Assembly: GCA_027067965.1 (NCBI GenBank)
Contig: JAMOUV010000002.1
Span: 1-64,000, forward strand
Source: Flavobacteriales bacterium
Lineage (GTDB): Bacteria; Bacteroidota; Bacteroidia; Flavobacteriales; Flavobacteriaceae
Direction of reading: 5' to 3'
Length of the DNA stretch: 64,000 bases
Shown: in pieces, positions 17,959 to 27,779 of the stretch
Numbering within the stretch: position 1 is the first letter of the stretch
Layout: every line of letters starts with the position of its first letter
Made by a program: the position numbers and the translations under genes
Notes under the pieces: generated by a model
What the model was told of the DNA's origin: nothing
Databases searched by the model: none
What the model saw: the letters and a program-made list of their open reading frames with translations, nothing else

Positions 17959-18619
17959 AGAAGTCATTGATAATTTTGACCACTTCGTCCACGCTGTCGG
18001 TTACGTGAATGATTTGCAGGTCTTCGGGACTTATATAGTGATGTTTTTCCAGTAATTCGGTTTTTATCCATTCCAATAATCCGTTCCAAAATTCGGAATC
18101 GAATAAAATAACCGGAAACACATCGATTTTTTTAGTTTGAATTAAGGTCAATGCTTCAAAAAGTTCATCCAGCGTGCCGAAACCGCCCGGCATTACTACA
18201 AATGCTTGGGCGTATTTGACAAACATAACTTTGCGCACAAAAAAATAGCGAAAATCAATAAGTTTATCCGAATCGATATAAGGATTGGCTTCCTGCTCGA
18301 ACGGCAAATCGATATTCAGCCCGATACTGTCGGTTCCCGCTTCCTTGGCCCCTTTGTTGGCCGCTTCCATAATACCGGGTCCGCCGCCCGTGATAATACC
18401 GAATCCTTCACGTGCAAGACGTTTGGCGATTTCAACGGCCGTTTCGTAATGTTTTGAGCCCGGTTTGGCTCTTGCCGAACCGAAAATGGTTACGGCGGGA
18501 CCCAATTTCGACATGGTTTCGAATCCTTCGACAAATTCACTCATAATCCGGAAGATTTGCCAGGTATCATTCGTCTTAATTTCGTTCCAATCTTTTTTTA
18601 TTTTTGTTTTATCTACCAT
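17927..18619 (-). CDS. LOG-family Rossmann-fold protein (TIGR00730 type)
   Basis: This 230-residue protein has the LOG-family signatures GSARAKPGSKHYE, GGGPGIMEAANKGA and VVMPGGFGTLDELFE. The last contains the PGGxGTxxE motif of cytokinin-riboside phosphohydrolases, which cleave nucleoside monophosphates to bases. Bacterial members of this subgroup are often only annotated as decarboxylase-like or phosphohydrolases, and the physiological substrate is unclear. I chose ATG 18619 over a GTG at 18643. It is the first gene of the LOG-EEP-M1-like overlapping operon, and a repeat array lies upstream. Confidence 0.88.
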   Translation of the reverse strand: MVDKTKIKKDWNEIKTNDTWQIFRIMSEFVEGFETMSKLGPAVTIFGSARAKPGSKHYETAVEIAKRLAREGFGIITGGGPGIMEAANKGAKEAGTDSIGLNIDLPFEQEANPYIDSDKLIDFRYFFVRKVMFVKYAQAFVVMPGGFGTLDELFEALTLIQTKKIDVFPVILFDSEFWNGLLEWIKTELLEKHHYISPEDLQIIHVTDSVDEVVKIINDFYEKYKLRPNF

Positions 18620-18721
18620 AGATTTAATTTTTTGAAAAAACACAGCAAGTTACGAAAACTTTATTTAATCTAAGGTGTTCTTCTGGTATTATTTCATCTG
18701 GGGTGTATTGAACGGCTATTT

Positions 18722-19697
18722 ATAAACGCCGGTGGTTCGGCGGGCTCACCAGCCGGCGTTTATAGAACCGCACATGGCTTTTACCGGTTGGTAAGCGTGA
18801 ACATGAGTTTTAACGGTTGGTGAGCATGTACACCCTGAGGAAATCGAAGGGTCGAACCAACCGACTGATACTTTATAGAAACTGACATCACTTTTAACGG
18901 TTGGTGAGCTCGTCGAACCAACCGCATTTCTTGCGTATATTCGAATAATTGAAGGACCCCTTCTTATCTAAAGGACTCTTTTGGGGTAATGAGGGCTTGG
19001 ATTGCATCACTAACGCCGGTGGTTCGGCGGGCTCACCAGCCGGCGTTTATAGAACCGCACATGGCTTTTAGCGGTTGGAGAGCTTGAACACCCTGAGAAA
19101 ATCGAAGAGTAGAACCAACCGCAGTTCTTGCGTATATTCGAATAATTGAAGGACCACTCCTTATCTAAAGGACTCTTTTGTGGAAATGAGGGCTTGGATT
19201 GTTTCACATCACTAACGCCGGTGGTTCGGCGGGCTCACCAGCCGGCGTTTATAGAACCGCACATGGCTTTTACCGGTTGGTGAGCTTGAATACCCTGAGG
19301 AAATCGAAGGGTCGAACCAACCGACTGATACTTTATAGAAACTGACATCACTTTTAACGGTTGGTGAGCATGTACACCCTGAGGAAATCGAAGGGTAGAA
19401 CCAACCGCATTTCTTGCGTATATTCGAATAATTGAAGGACCACTCCTTATCTAAAGGACTTTTTTGGGGAAATGAGGGCTTGAATTGTTTCACATCACTA
19501 ACGCCGGTGGTTCGGCGGGCTCACCAGCCGGCGTTTATAGAACGGGATATGGCTTATAGCGGTTGGTGAGGTGAACATGAGTTTTAACGGTTGGTGAGCT
19601 TGAATACCCCGAGGAAATCGAAGGGTCGAACCAAATGGCTTGGATTGTATTGCATCACTAACGCCGGTGGTTCGGCGGGCTCACCAGCCGGCTTATA
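18722..19697. repeat. Mosaic array of palindromic intergenic repeats
   Basis: About 1 kb of non-coding DNA is built from three or four reused modules. Module A is a palindrome of about 41 bp (arms ATAAACGCCGG and CCGGCGTTTAT) at about 18722, 19012, 19214, 19500 and 19660, the last truncated. Module B is bounded by CGGTTGGT and ACCAACCG and contains CCCT...AGGG; it occurs near 18812, 18895, 19071, 19271, 19355 and 19582, some copies shortened. Module C holds TATTCGAATA and a small AAGGA/TCCTT hairpin. The A-B-D-B-C order repeats at 18725-19011 and 19214-19499. Frames open by chance through the copies are not genes. Confidence 0.92.
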
Positions 19698-19741
19698 CTT
19701 CAGCATACTTATTTTGAACATATCGAATAGTCGAATGAAAA

Positions 19742-19951
19742 TTATTTTTTTCTGTTCAAATGATAGCGGCTTAAATCCCTGTCTTTTAGTCGCCAATATA
19801 GGAATAGGGGTATGACAATGATAAATAAAATTAAGGTAAAAGAACCCAGAAACAAATCGGCGCGGGATTGATTGCCGGTGATTTCGAAATAACCGCCCAC
19901 GGCTAATAGAATTATTTCAAAAATAACGAGGAAAATAAGTAGATATTTCAT
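19742..19951 (-). CDS. Small two-helix membrane protein of unknown function
   Basis: This 69-residue protein has two hydrophobic segments (about residues 3-24 and 33-52) joined by a polar loop, and a basic tail ending KDRDLSRYHLNRKK. I do not recognise a family. It lies 12 nt after the deoxynucleoside kinase gene on the same strand, so it is probably the last gene of the apt-kinase operon. The 3' end sits at the edge of the repeat array. Confidence 0.6.
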   Translation of the reverse strand: MKYLLIFLVIFEIILLAVGGYFEITGNQSRADLFLGSFTLILFIIVIPLFLYWRLKDRDLSRYHLNRKK

Positions 19952-19963
19952 GACTTCCGGTGC

Positions 19964-20578
19964 TTAAAACAACCCGTGAATATGGGCATCCACTTTTTCA
20001 ATCACATAACCCAAATCTTCTTCATTATTTACAATATCGAGGTCGTCCATGTTGATAATCAACAATTTGCCTTTATCATAACCGGCTATCCAATCTTCAT
20101 AACGTTCATTTAGTTTGCTTAAATATTCGATATTAATGGATTTTTCATAATCCCGTCCTCGGGTATGAATTTGTTGAACCAGGGTGGGAATGGATGCACG
20201 CAAATAAATCAATAAATCCGGTGGGGTAACCAAGAGTTCCATCAAGTCGAAAAGGGAAGTATAATTATCATAATCCCGTTTGGACATCAATCCCATTTCA
20301 TACAGATTGGCGGCAAAAATAAAGCGGTCTTCGTAAATGGTTCGGTCTTGAATGATGTCTTTTCCGGTTTTTCGAATTTCCAAAATCTGTCGAAACCGGC
20401 TATTAAGAAAATATACTTGCAAATGGAAAGACCACCGCAACATGTCTTTATAAAAATCTTCCAAATACGGGTTTTCGTCCACTACTTCGAAATGCGGTTC
20501 GAATTTAAAATGTTTGGCTAATAATTTGGTAAGGGTAGTTTTTCCTGCTCCGATGTTTCCTGCGATGGCTATATGCAT
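19964..20578 (-). CDS. Deoxynucleoside kinase
   Basis: This 204-residue enzyme phosphorylates deoxynucleosides in nucleotide salvage. It has the P-loop AGNIGAGKTTLTK at residues 6-18, the DENPYLEDFYKD segment, the catalytic Asp-Arg motif QDRTIYEDRFIFA, and the lid motif RGRDYEKSINIEYL. This pattern fits the dNK/dGK/dAK family; which deoxynucleoside is preferred cannot be read from sequence. It starts five bases after the apt stop codon, so both nucleotide-salvage genes are likely co-transcribed. Confidence 0.93.
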   Translation of the reverse strand: MHIAIAGNIGAGKTTLTKLLAKHFKFEPHFEVVDENPYLEDFYKDMLRWSFHLQVYFLNSRFRQILEIRKTGKDIIQDRTIYEDRFIFAANLYEMGLMSKRDYDNYTSLFDLMELLVTPPDLLIYLRASIPTLVQQIHTRGRDYEKSINIEYLSKLNERYEDWIAGYDKGKLLIINMDDLDIVNNEEDLGYVIEKVDAHIHGLF

Positions 20579-20583
20579 GACAA

Positions 20584-21099
20584 TTAGTATTTAATAAGAG
20601 AAGTAACGGGATAATCTTTAATCTTTTCGCGTCCTTTTAAAAAACTCAATTCCAATAGAAAATTAATCATTACTACTTTTCCTCCGGCTTTTTCCACTAA
20701 TTTTGCCGCTGCGAGGGCCGTACCGCCGGTTGCCAACACATCGTCGTGTATCAATACGCGTTCACCTTCTTTGATGGCATCCACATGCATGGTCAGTAAG
20801 TCGGTACCGTATTCCAATTCATAAGGTTCTTCATAGGTATCATAAGGCAATTTTCCGGGCTTCCGGATGGGCACAAAACCCGCATTCAGCCGGTCGGCCA
20901 ATAAACTTCCGAAAATAAAACCCCGCGCTTCAATACCGACCACTTTATCGATATCCTTGGGCACCAAAAGCAGCAATTCCTGGGTGGTTAATTTAAAAAC
21001 TTTGGGTTCGGCCAATAGGGGAGTAATATCTTTGAAAACGATACCGGGTTTGGGAAAATCGACTACATCGCGAATATATTGTTCTATGATATCTTTCAT
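20584..21099 (-). CDS. apt: Adenine phosphoribosyltransferase
   Basis: Apt converts adenine and PRPP to AMP in purine salvage. The 171-residue protein shows the family order: FPKPGIVFKDITPLL near the N-terminus, GIEARGFIFG in the middle, the KPGKLPYDTYEEPYELEYG flexible loop, and the PRPP-binding motif VLIHDDVLATGGTA near residues 118-131. Length and motifs are typical. It is the first gene of a salvage operon with the deoxynucleoside kinase, divergent from the AmmeMemoRadiSam operon across about 200 bp of AT-rich DNA. Confidence 0.96.
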   Translation of the reverse strand: MKDIIEQYIRDVVDFPKPGIVFKDITPLLAEPKVFKLTTQELLLLVPKDIDKVVGIEARGFIFGSLLADRLNAGFVPIRKPGKLPYDTYEEPYELEYGTDLLTMHVDAIKEGERVLIHDDVLATGGTALAAAKLVEKAGGKVVMINFLLELSFLKGREKIKDYPVTSLIKY

Positions 21100-21303
21100 T
21101 TAAATGAATTTTTTGTGACATGTAAAAATATAAAAAAGTTTTCTAATCCAAAGTGTAAAAAAACAAATGTTGAATACTATATCAAACAAAAAATTGTCAT
21201 TTTTTCAGGTATTTTCGTCATCCGTCATGTCATTTTATCTTTTTTTCGATTCGGCGTAATTATTGATACATAAATAATTGAAAATTAGTTAAGAACTATT
21301 GTC

Positions 21304-21888
21304 ATGAAAAGTTTAGAAAAAGTTATGTTGGAAATTGCCAAATTGGCTATAATGGAAGAATTTACCGGTAAGTCTTTAATAAATAAGACCTATTATTTGA
21401 CATTATATCCCGAATTGGCTAAGGAGGGAGCGGTATTTGTAACTTTGAATAAAATAATAGACGGTGAGCGCATATTGCGTGGCTGTATAGGATCTATCAT
21501 TCCGCGACGTCCTTTGATTGACGACATTATTTATAATGCCAGGGCGGCAGCATTCATGGACCCGAGATTTCCTCCGTTAAGACCAGATGAAGTGGACAAT
21601 TTGGAAATAGAAATTTCCATTTTAAGTTATCCGAAAAGAGTGGAATATACTACTATTGACGAATTGCGTCGAATAATAATTCCTCATAAACACGGTGTCA
21701 TATTGAAATACAATGGTCATCAAGCCACGTTTTTGCCTCAAGTTTGGGAAAAATTGCCGTATTTCGATTTATTTTTCGAACATCTCTGCCAAAAAGCCGG
21801 ATTGCCCGGAAATTGCTTGATTTTTCATCCTGAAATATACATCTACGAAGTAGAAGAAATAAAAGAACTATGGAACAAACTAAAATAA
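21304..21888 (+). CDS. AmmeMemoRadiSam system protein A (AMMECR1 domain)
   Basis: This 194-residue protein is an AMMECR1-domain protein. Diagnostic segments are GERILRGCIGSI, ARAAAFMDPRFPPL and LEIEISILSYPKRVEY. The conserved cysteine in LRGCIG is present. The bacterial family is found with a Memo protein and a radical SAM enzyme, as here, and its biochemical role is not settled. The stop codon overlaps the radical SAM start by 19 nt, which suggests translational coupling. It is the first gene of the three-gene operon. Confidence 0.93.
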   Translation: MKSLEKVMLEIAKLAIMEEFTGKSLINKTYYLTLYPELAKEGAVFVTLNKIIDGERILRGCIGSIIPRRPLIDDIIYNARAAAFMDPRFPPLRPDEVDNLEIEISILSYPKRVEYTTIDELRRIIIPHKHGVILKYNGHQATFLPQVWEKLPYFDLFFEHLCQKAGLPGNCLIFHPEIYIYEVEEIKELWNKLK

Positions 21889-22889
21889 CCGGCAAAGAGG
21901 TATTGCCTAAATTTTATGAGAAAAAAGGAAATAGGATTGTATGTAAATTGTGCAGTCATTACTGTCAATTAAAAGACGGGCAAGTAGGGGTTTGCGGAGT
22001 CAACAAGAATGAAGGAGGAAAATTGGTCAATTTGGTATATGGAAAAATTGCGGCTTTACATATCGATCCGATAGAAAAAAAACCTTTATACCATTTCTTG
22101 CCCGGCACAACGGCGTTGTCCATCGGGACGGTGGGTTGTAACATGCAATGTTCATTCTGTCAGAATTGGCAGATTTCACAAATCCGTAAAGTGGAACAAC
22201 AAGATTATGTATCGCCGGAAGAATTGGTTGCTTTGGCACTGAAATATAAAGCCAAAAGTATCGCCTATACATATAACGAGCCCACGATTTTTTATCCTTA
22301 TGCACGTGATGTGGCAATAGAGGCCAAGAAATACGGAATAAGAAGTGTATTCGTAACCAATGGTATAGAGAGTAAAGAAGTGGTGGAAGATATGAAGGGA
22401 ATAATTGATGCGGCCAATGTGGATTTTAAGGCATATGACGAAAAATATTATAGAAGAGAACTCAAGGCCCCTTTCACGGTACGTGAAACGATTAAAAGGA
22501 TGAAAAAATCGGGATTATGGGTTGAAGTAACTACTTTGATCATTCCCGGAATTAATGACGATCCCGAACATTTGAAAAAAATAGCGGATTTTATAGCAAA
22601 CGAGGCCGGGACGGATACCCCATGGCATTTGAGTGCCTTCCATCCCGATTACAAGATGTTGGACAAACCTTCCACGCCTTTGACTACATTGGAACAAGCA
22701 TACGAAATCGGACAAAAAGCCGGTTTAAAATTCATATATATCGGCAATGTGGGTATGAAAAACGTAACCCGTTGTCCGAATTGTCAAGCCGCCTTGATTG
22801 AACGGGTGGGTTATCTGTTATTATCATACAAAATTGTGGACGGTAAATGTTATAATTGTCAAACCAAAATACCCGGTGTATGGAACTAA
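21870..22889 (+). CDS. AmmeMemoRadiSam system radical SAM enzyme
   Basis: This 339-residue enzyme is PflA-like. The radical SAM cluster motif CNMQCSFC places cysteines at about 90, 94 and 97, coordinating a 4Fe-4S cluster used to cleave S-adenosylmethionine. An N-terminal cysteine set (Cys25, 28, 32, 42) and a C-terminal CPNC...CYNC pair (302-330) look like extra metal or cluster sites. The sequences CPNCQAALIERVGY and GKCYNCQTKIPGVW are typical of this subfamily. It lies between the AMMECR1 and Memo genes with both ends overlapping. Its substrate is unknown; its partners are the obvious candidates. Confidence 0.95.
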   Translation: MEQTKITGKEVLPKFYEKKGNRIVCKLCSHYCQLKDGQVGVCGVNKNEGGKLVNLVYGKIAALHIDPIEKKPLYHFLPGTTALSIGTVGCNMQCSFCQNWQISQIRKVEQQDYVSPEELVALALKYKAKSIAYTYNEPTIFYPYARDVAIEAKKYGIRSVFVTNGIESKEVVEDMKGIIDAANVDFKAYDEKYYRRELKAPFTVRETIKRMKKSGLWVEVTTLIIPGINDDPEHLKKIADFIANEAGTDTPWHLSAFHPDYKMLDKPSTPLTTLEQAYEIGQKAGLKFIYIGNVGMKNVTRCPNCQAALIERVGYLLLSYKIVDGKCYNCQTKIPGVWN

Positions 22890-23683
22890 TAATCAGAAAA
22901 GCTGGAAACAGAGGTAAATTTTATCCTGTTACGGCCGCCGAAATTGAAAAAATGATCGGCCGGTGGAATAAAATTATCGTACAATACGATTTGGAGTACA
23001 AACATATTGTGCCCGAAGCCATTATTTCACCCCATGCGGGTTATATCTACAGCGGTTTTACGGCTAATGTAGCACATCGTATTATGCCAAGAAAAAAACC
23101 GGAACGTATTTTAGTCGTAGGGCCGTCACATCATGTGTACATAGACGGGATGAGTATGGGCGATTTCGATGGTTATGAAACGCCATTCGGTATATTGGAG
23201 GCGGATAAGGAAGGGATGGCAATATTGCAGGAAAAATTTCCATTTGTTTTTGCCGAACGGGCGCATTTTCTGGAACATAGCACGGAAACGCAATTTCCAT
23301 TTATCAAATATTATAATCCCGGGGTGAAAATTATCGAATTAATTTACGGAAATGTAAGTTATGATGATTTAAGTTCCGTTTTGGATTATTATAAGCAATT
23401 GCCCGGTAGTGCCATTGTAATTTCGTCGGATTTAAGCCATTTTTATCCGCAGGAACAAGCCAACAGATTGGATAATTATTGTTTGGAAGCCGTAAAAACC
23501 AAAGATATGTTTATGCTTGACCGGGCATGTGAAGCATGCGGAAAAACGGGAATTGGTGCCATTATTGAAACCGCCTTGAAATTTAATTGGCGTTCCGAAG
23601 TTTTGGACTATCGTACGAGTGGCGATATTACAGGTGAATATTCATCCGTAGTAGGTTATATGAGCGCAGCGTTTTATAAATGA
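22880..23683 (+). CDS. AmmeMemoRadiSam system protein B (Memo family)
   Basis: This 267-residue protein is a Memo-family protein, related to extradiol dioxygenase folds. All four metal-site residues known in human Memo have counterparts: His52 in SPHAGYIYSG, His84 in GPSHHVY, the His of SSDLSHF, and the Cys of ACGKTGIGA. I chose ATG 22880; a TTG at 22856 is a less likely start. It overlaps the radical SAM stop by 10 nt. It completes the conserved three-protein set. The reaction is not established. Confidence 0.93.
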   Translation: MELIIRKAGNRGKFYPVTAAEIEKMIGRWNKIIVQYDLEYKHIVPEAIISPHAGYIYSGFTANVAHRIMPRKKPERILVVGPSHHVYIDGMSMGDFDGYETPFGILEADKEGMAILQEKFPFVFAERAHFLEHSTETQFPFIKYYNPGVKIIELIYGNVSYDDLSSVLDYYKQLPGSAIVISSDLSHFYPQEQANRLDNYCLEAVKTKDMFMLDRACEACGKTGIGAIIETALKFNWRSEVLDYRTSGDITGEYSSVVGYMSAAFYK

Positions 23684-23727
23684 TAAATACCGGAGATTTA
23701 ATATAAGTCATTAATGAATATAATAAA

Positions 23728-23757
23728 AAACCGCTTCAATCGGAAGCGGTTTTTTTT
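23728..23757. terminator. Bidirectional terminator between memo and gapA
   Basis: A perfect nine-bp stem (AAACCGCTT with AAGCGGTTT) around a seven-base loop is preceded by an A-run and followed by eight T residues. It can stop the Memo operon on the plus strand and gapA on the minus strand. Confidence 0.85.
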
Positions 23758-23773
23758 GGAAGTGTTTTTTTAT

Positions 23774-24787
<1,014 letters not shown>

Positions 24788-25777
24788 TTAGGTGGTTAAT
24801 ATTTCAATGATATCAATTAATTCTTGATTGACGGGTTTTTGTTTTTTAATTGCCGTTTCCAATGGATAAACGGTGATGCGATTGTTTTTATATCCTACTA
24901 CTTTTTGCGATTGTCCGTCCAATAACGCTTCCACGGCTTTTACCCCCAAACGACTGGCTAAAACCCGGTCGAATGTGGTGGGGCATCCGCCTCGCTGAAT
25001 ATGACCGATAATCACCACTCGCACTTCGTATTCCTTCAGATGTTTTTCTACATATTTTGCTAAATCGAATACATTTTTTCCCGTTGTGTCCCCTTCGGCT
25101 ACAATAACAATACTACTGGTTTTTCCCGATCGTTTGCTTCGTTTGAGTGAATTAAGTAATTCATTAATACCTCTGTCTTCTTCCGGGATGAGTATATCTT
25201 CGGCACCACCTGCAATACCGCTGTATAGTGCCAAAAAACCGGCATTACGTCCCATCACTTCAATAAAAAACAAACGATTATGCGAACTTGCCGTATCGCG
25301 AATTTTGTCAATGGCTTCTACCGCCGTATTGGAGGCGGTGTCAAAACCGATGGAAAAATCCGTGCCGTTTATATCGTTATCAATTGTAGCGGGAATTCCG
25401 ATAACGGGAAAATCAAATTCTTCGGAAAATATTTTCATTCCCCTGAAAGAACCGTCTCCGCCAATCACAACCAATGCGTCAATATTATTTTGTTTTAAAT
25501 TCTGATAGGCCTTTTTTCGTCCTTGCGGGGTTCTGAATTCTTCGGAACGGGCTGTTTTTAAAATGGTTCCGCCCCGGTTGATGATATTACTTACCTTTCT
25601 TGCCGTAAAGCGTTCTATATCTCCTTCGATTAATCCTTCGTAGCCGCGATAAATGCCGTATATGTCTTTTTTGTAAAAAACACTGGAGCGTACTACTGCG
25701 CGTATAGCGGCATTCATTCCCGGCGCATCGCCTCCCGATGTCATAACCGCTATGTTTTGAATATCAATTCTTGTCAT
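24788..25777 (-). CDS. pfkA: 6-phosphofructokinase
   Basis: PfkA phosphorylates fructose 6-phosphate to the 1,6-bisphosphate. The 329-residue protein has the ATP site VMTSGGDAPGMNAAIRA, VIGGDGSFRG, the catalytic IPATIDNDINGTDF loop and GHIQRGGCPTTFDRVLASRLG. A Gly-rich ATP-type enzyme is expected rather than a pyrophosphate type, from the GGDGS segment. The ATG at 25777 gives MTRIDIQN; a longer open frame to 25861 overlaps the upstream gene and is unlikely. It sits between the nagB-like fusion and gapA with gaps of 22 and 12 nt. Confidence 0.96.
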   Translation of the reverse strand: MTRIDIQNIAVMTSGGDAPGMNAAIRAVVRSSVFYKKDIYGIYRGYEGLIEGDIERFTARKVSNIINRGGTILKTARSEEFRTPQGRKKAYQNLKQNNIDALVVIGGDGSFRGMKIFSEEFDFPVIGIPATIDNDINGTDFSIGFDTASNTAVEAIDKIRDTASSHNRLFFIEVMGRNAGFLALYSGIAGGAEDILIPEEDRGINELLNSLKRSKRSGKTSSIVIVAEGDTTGKNVFDLAKYVEKHLKEYEVRVVIIGHIQRGGCPTTFDRVLASRLGVKAVEALLDGQSQKVVGYKNNRITVYPLETAIKKQKPVNQELIDIIEILTT

Positions 25778-25799
25778 ATATTTCTTGTTTAATTTTTCG

Positions 25800-27704
25800 T
25801 TAATAATAATATCTTTTAAATGCTTCCATGGCTTCGTATTCGGCCAAACCGAGTTTGTCATATTTCGCGGCCAATTCTTTGTTTCTTTCTTCGGCTCTCA
25901 TCCAAAATTCACGAATATCGTCGCCACGGTATAATACAATATCCTTCTGTGATTGATGATAAAAGATGGCATGTCGTTTTTTCAGAACTTGATCCGGACT
26001 CATCGGAACGGTCATGTCTATTTCCGGAATGTCGTATTCGTCCCAAGCACCGCGATATAACCATATCCATAGGTCTTTGGCATAAGGTTTTTTCTTAATT
26101 TGTTCTAGGGCTTTGTTTAGAATTTCGAATGATAGTTGATGCGTTCCGTGGGGGTCGGCAAAATCGCTCGCTGCAAAAATTTGATGGGGTTTAATCAAAT
26201 CGATAAGATGATATACAATTTCTACGTCTCGCATTGAAATTTTTCTTTTGTGTATTTCGGGAGCATCATAAAACGGTAAATCGAGAAAATGTATATTTCT
26301 TAGGGGCACGCCTAAATATCTTAGTGCTGCAATGGCTTCGGCCCTTCGAATGGCGGCTTTCAGTTTTTTTAATTTTTCGGAATCGGAAACGCGATTTTTT
26401 TCTTGGAGTTCGCGGATAAGTTTTTGTGTTTCTTCCGGATTGAATCCTTGAAACATATTAACTTCCAAGAATTTTAATGCCTCTTCGTCCGAAACGGCAC
26501 TATATCCCGCCACTTGATAGGCCACATGCACCTCATGCCCCTGTTCGACCAGCCGATCCAGAGTGCCTCCCATGGAAATAACGTCGTCGTCGGGATGCGG
26601 ACTAAAAACGATAACCCGTTTTCTGGGCGGTTCAGCCCGTTCGGGTCTGTTGGTATCGTCGGCATTCGGTTTGCCGCCCGGCCATCCCGTAATGGTATGC
26701 TGGATTTTATTGAAAATTTCAATGTTCAAATCGTAAGCCGAACCGTAATGTGCAATTAAGTCCGAAAGATAATTTTGATTGTAATCGTTATCGGTAAGTT
26801 TCAAGATGGGTCGTTCGGTTTTTTCGCTTAACCATACCACCGCTTTTTTGGTCATAAAATCATCCCAATCCACATCTTTGACTATCCAAGGCGTATTGAT
26901 TCTGGTCAATTTGGACGCGGCTTCCATATCCAAAACAAAGGTGGTATTGCTATGTTTTTGAAGGTAAGTGGCCGGAATATCCGCACTGATTTCTCCTTCT
27001 ACTGTTTTACGGATGATTTCGGATTTCTTATTCGACCAGGCCAATAAAACAATTCTTTTGGCTTGCATAATGGTGGCTACCCCCATTGTAATGGCTTTTC
27101 TGGGCACATTATTCAAACCGTGAAAAGCAGGGGCGGCATCAACCCGCGTGATGTGTGATAGGGTAATGAGTCGTGTACGTGAATTGATATGCGAACCGGG
27201 TTCATTGAAACCGATATGCCCCGAACGTCCGATGCCCAATAACTGAAAATCCAATCCGCCCGCATCCTTGATTTTTTGTTCGTATTCCAAACAATATTGT
27301 CGCACTTTATCAAGGGGGACGGTTCCGTCGGGAATGTGAATATTATCGCGGTCGATATCAATGTGATTAAATAAATATTGATCCATGAAATAATGATAGG
27401 AATTGGGATCATGGGGTTCCATGGGATAGTATTCGTCCAAATTGAAGGTGATTACATTTTTGAAACTCAATCCTTCTTCCTGATGCATTCTCACCAACTC
27501 GTCATAAACTTTAATGGGGGAGGAACCGGTGGCCAATCCCAACACGGCGAACTCTCCTTTGTTTTGTTTTTCCCGAATCAAGTCCGCTATTTCTCTTGCT
27601 ACGGCAATGCTGCCGTCCTTGTTCGATGAAAAAACTACATTATGAATTTTCTCATATCTGGTCTCTTCAAATTGCCCCGGTTTTTGGTATGTTATTTTAG
27701 TCAT
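25800..27704 (-). CDS. nagB: Glucosamine-6-phosphate deaminase-like protein fused to a LmbE/PIG-L deacetylase domain
   Basis: This 634-residue protein joins two domains. Residues about 1-280 resemble NagB, which turns glucosamine 6-phosphate into fructose 6-phosphate and ammonia: LGLATGSSP, FNLDEYYPM (Asp90, E. coli Asp72) and GIGRSGHIGFNEPGS with His163 and Glu168. The residue matching E. coli Asp141 is Ser161, so normal deaminase activity is doubtful. Residues from about 370 form a LmbE/PIG-L domain with the metal motif SPHPDDDVISMGG, typical of N-acetylglucosamine-type deacetylases. This fused family is known in Bacteroidota. A promoter precedes it and pfkA follows at 22 nt. Confidence 0.88.
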   Translation of the reverse strand: MTKITYQKPGQFEETRYEKIHNVVFSSNKDGSIAVAREIADLIREKQNKGEFAVLGLATGSSPIKVYDELVRMHQEEGLSFKNVITFNLDEYYPMEPHDPNSYHYFMDQYLFNHIDIDRDNIHIPDGTVPLDKVRQYCLEYEQKIKDAGGLDFQLLGIGRSGHIGFNEPGSHINSRTRLITLSHITRVDAAPAFHGLNNVPRKAITMGVATIMQAKRIVLLAWSNKKSEIIRKTVEGEISADIPATYLQKHSNTTFVLDMEAASKLTRINTPWIVKDVDWDDFMTKKAVVWLSEKTERPILKLTDNDYNQNYLSDLIAHYGSAYDLNIEIFNKIQHTITGWPGGKPNADDTNRPERAEPPRKRVIVFSPHPDDDVISMGGTLDRLVEQGHEVHVAYQVAGYSAVSDEEALKFLEVNMFQGFNPEETQKLIRELQEKNRVSDSEKLKKLKAAIRRAEAIAALRYLGVPLRNIHFLDLPFYDAPEIHKRKISMRDVEIVYHLIDLIKPHQIFAASDFADPHGTHQLSFEILNKALEQIKKKPYAKDLWIWLYRGAWDEYDIPEIDMTVPMSPDQVLKKRHAIFYHQSQKDIVLYRGDDIREFWMRAEERNKELAAKYDKLGLAEYEAMEAFKRYYY

Positions 27705-27721
27705 GATTTTTCGTTGAATTA

Positions 27722-27752
27722 CAAATATAATTATATATGAAGCGAATTACAA
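27722..27752 (-). promoter_or_regulatory. Bacteroidota-type promoter of the nagB-pfkA-gapA operon
   Basis: Read on the minus strand, TTG at 27752-27750 is followed after 20 bp by TATATTTG at 27729-27722. This fits the -33 TTTG/TTG and -7 TAnnTTTG pattern of Bacteroidota. It sits just upstream of the nagB ATG at 27704. Confidence 0.6.
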
Positions 27753-27779
27753 TGCGTGCCGGCATGATTTTGATAAAGT

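Noticed and set aside
19010-19493. Minus-strand frames in the mosaic repeat array
   Set aside because: The two frames contain the same translated repeats and have no start logic or family match; they result from the repeats.
18722-19697. CRISPR array
   Set aside because: The units are palindromes of varied spacing, 160-290 bp apart, and there are no short unique spacers or cas genes.
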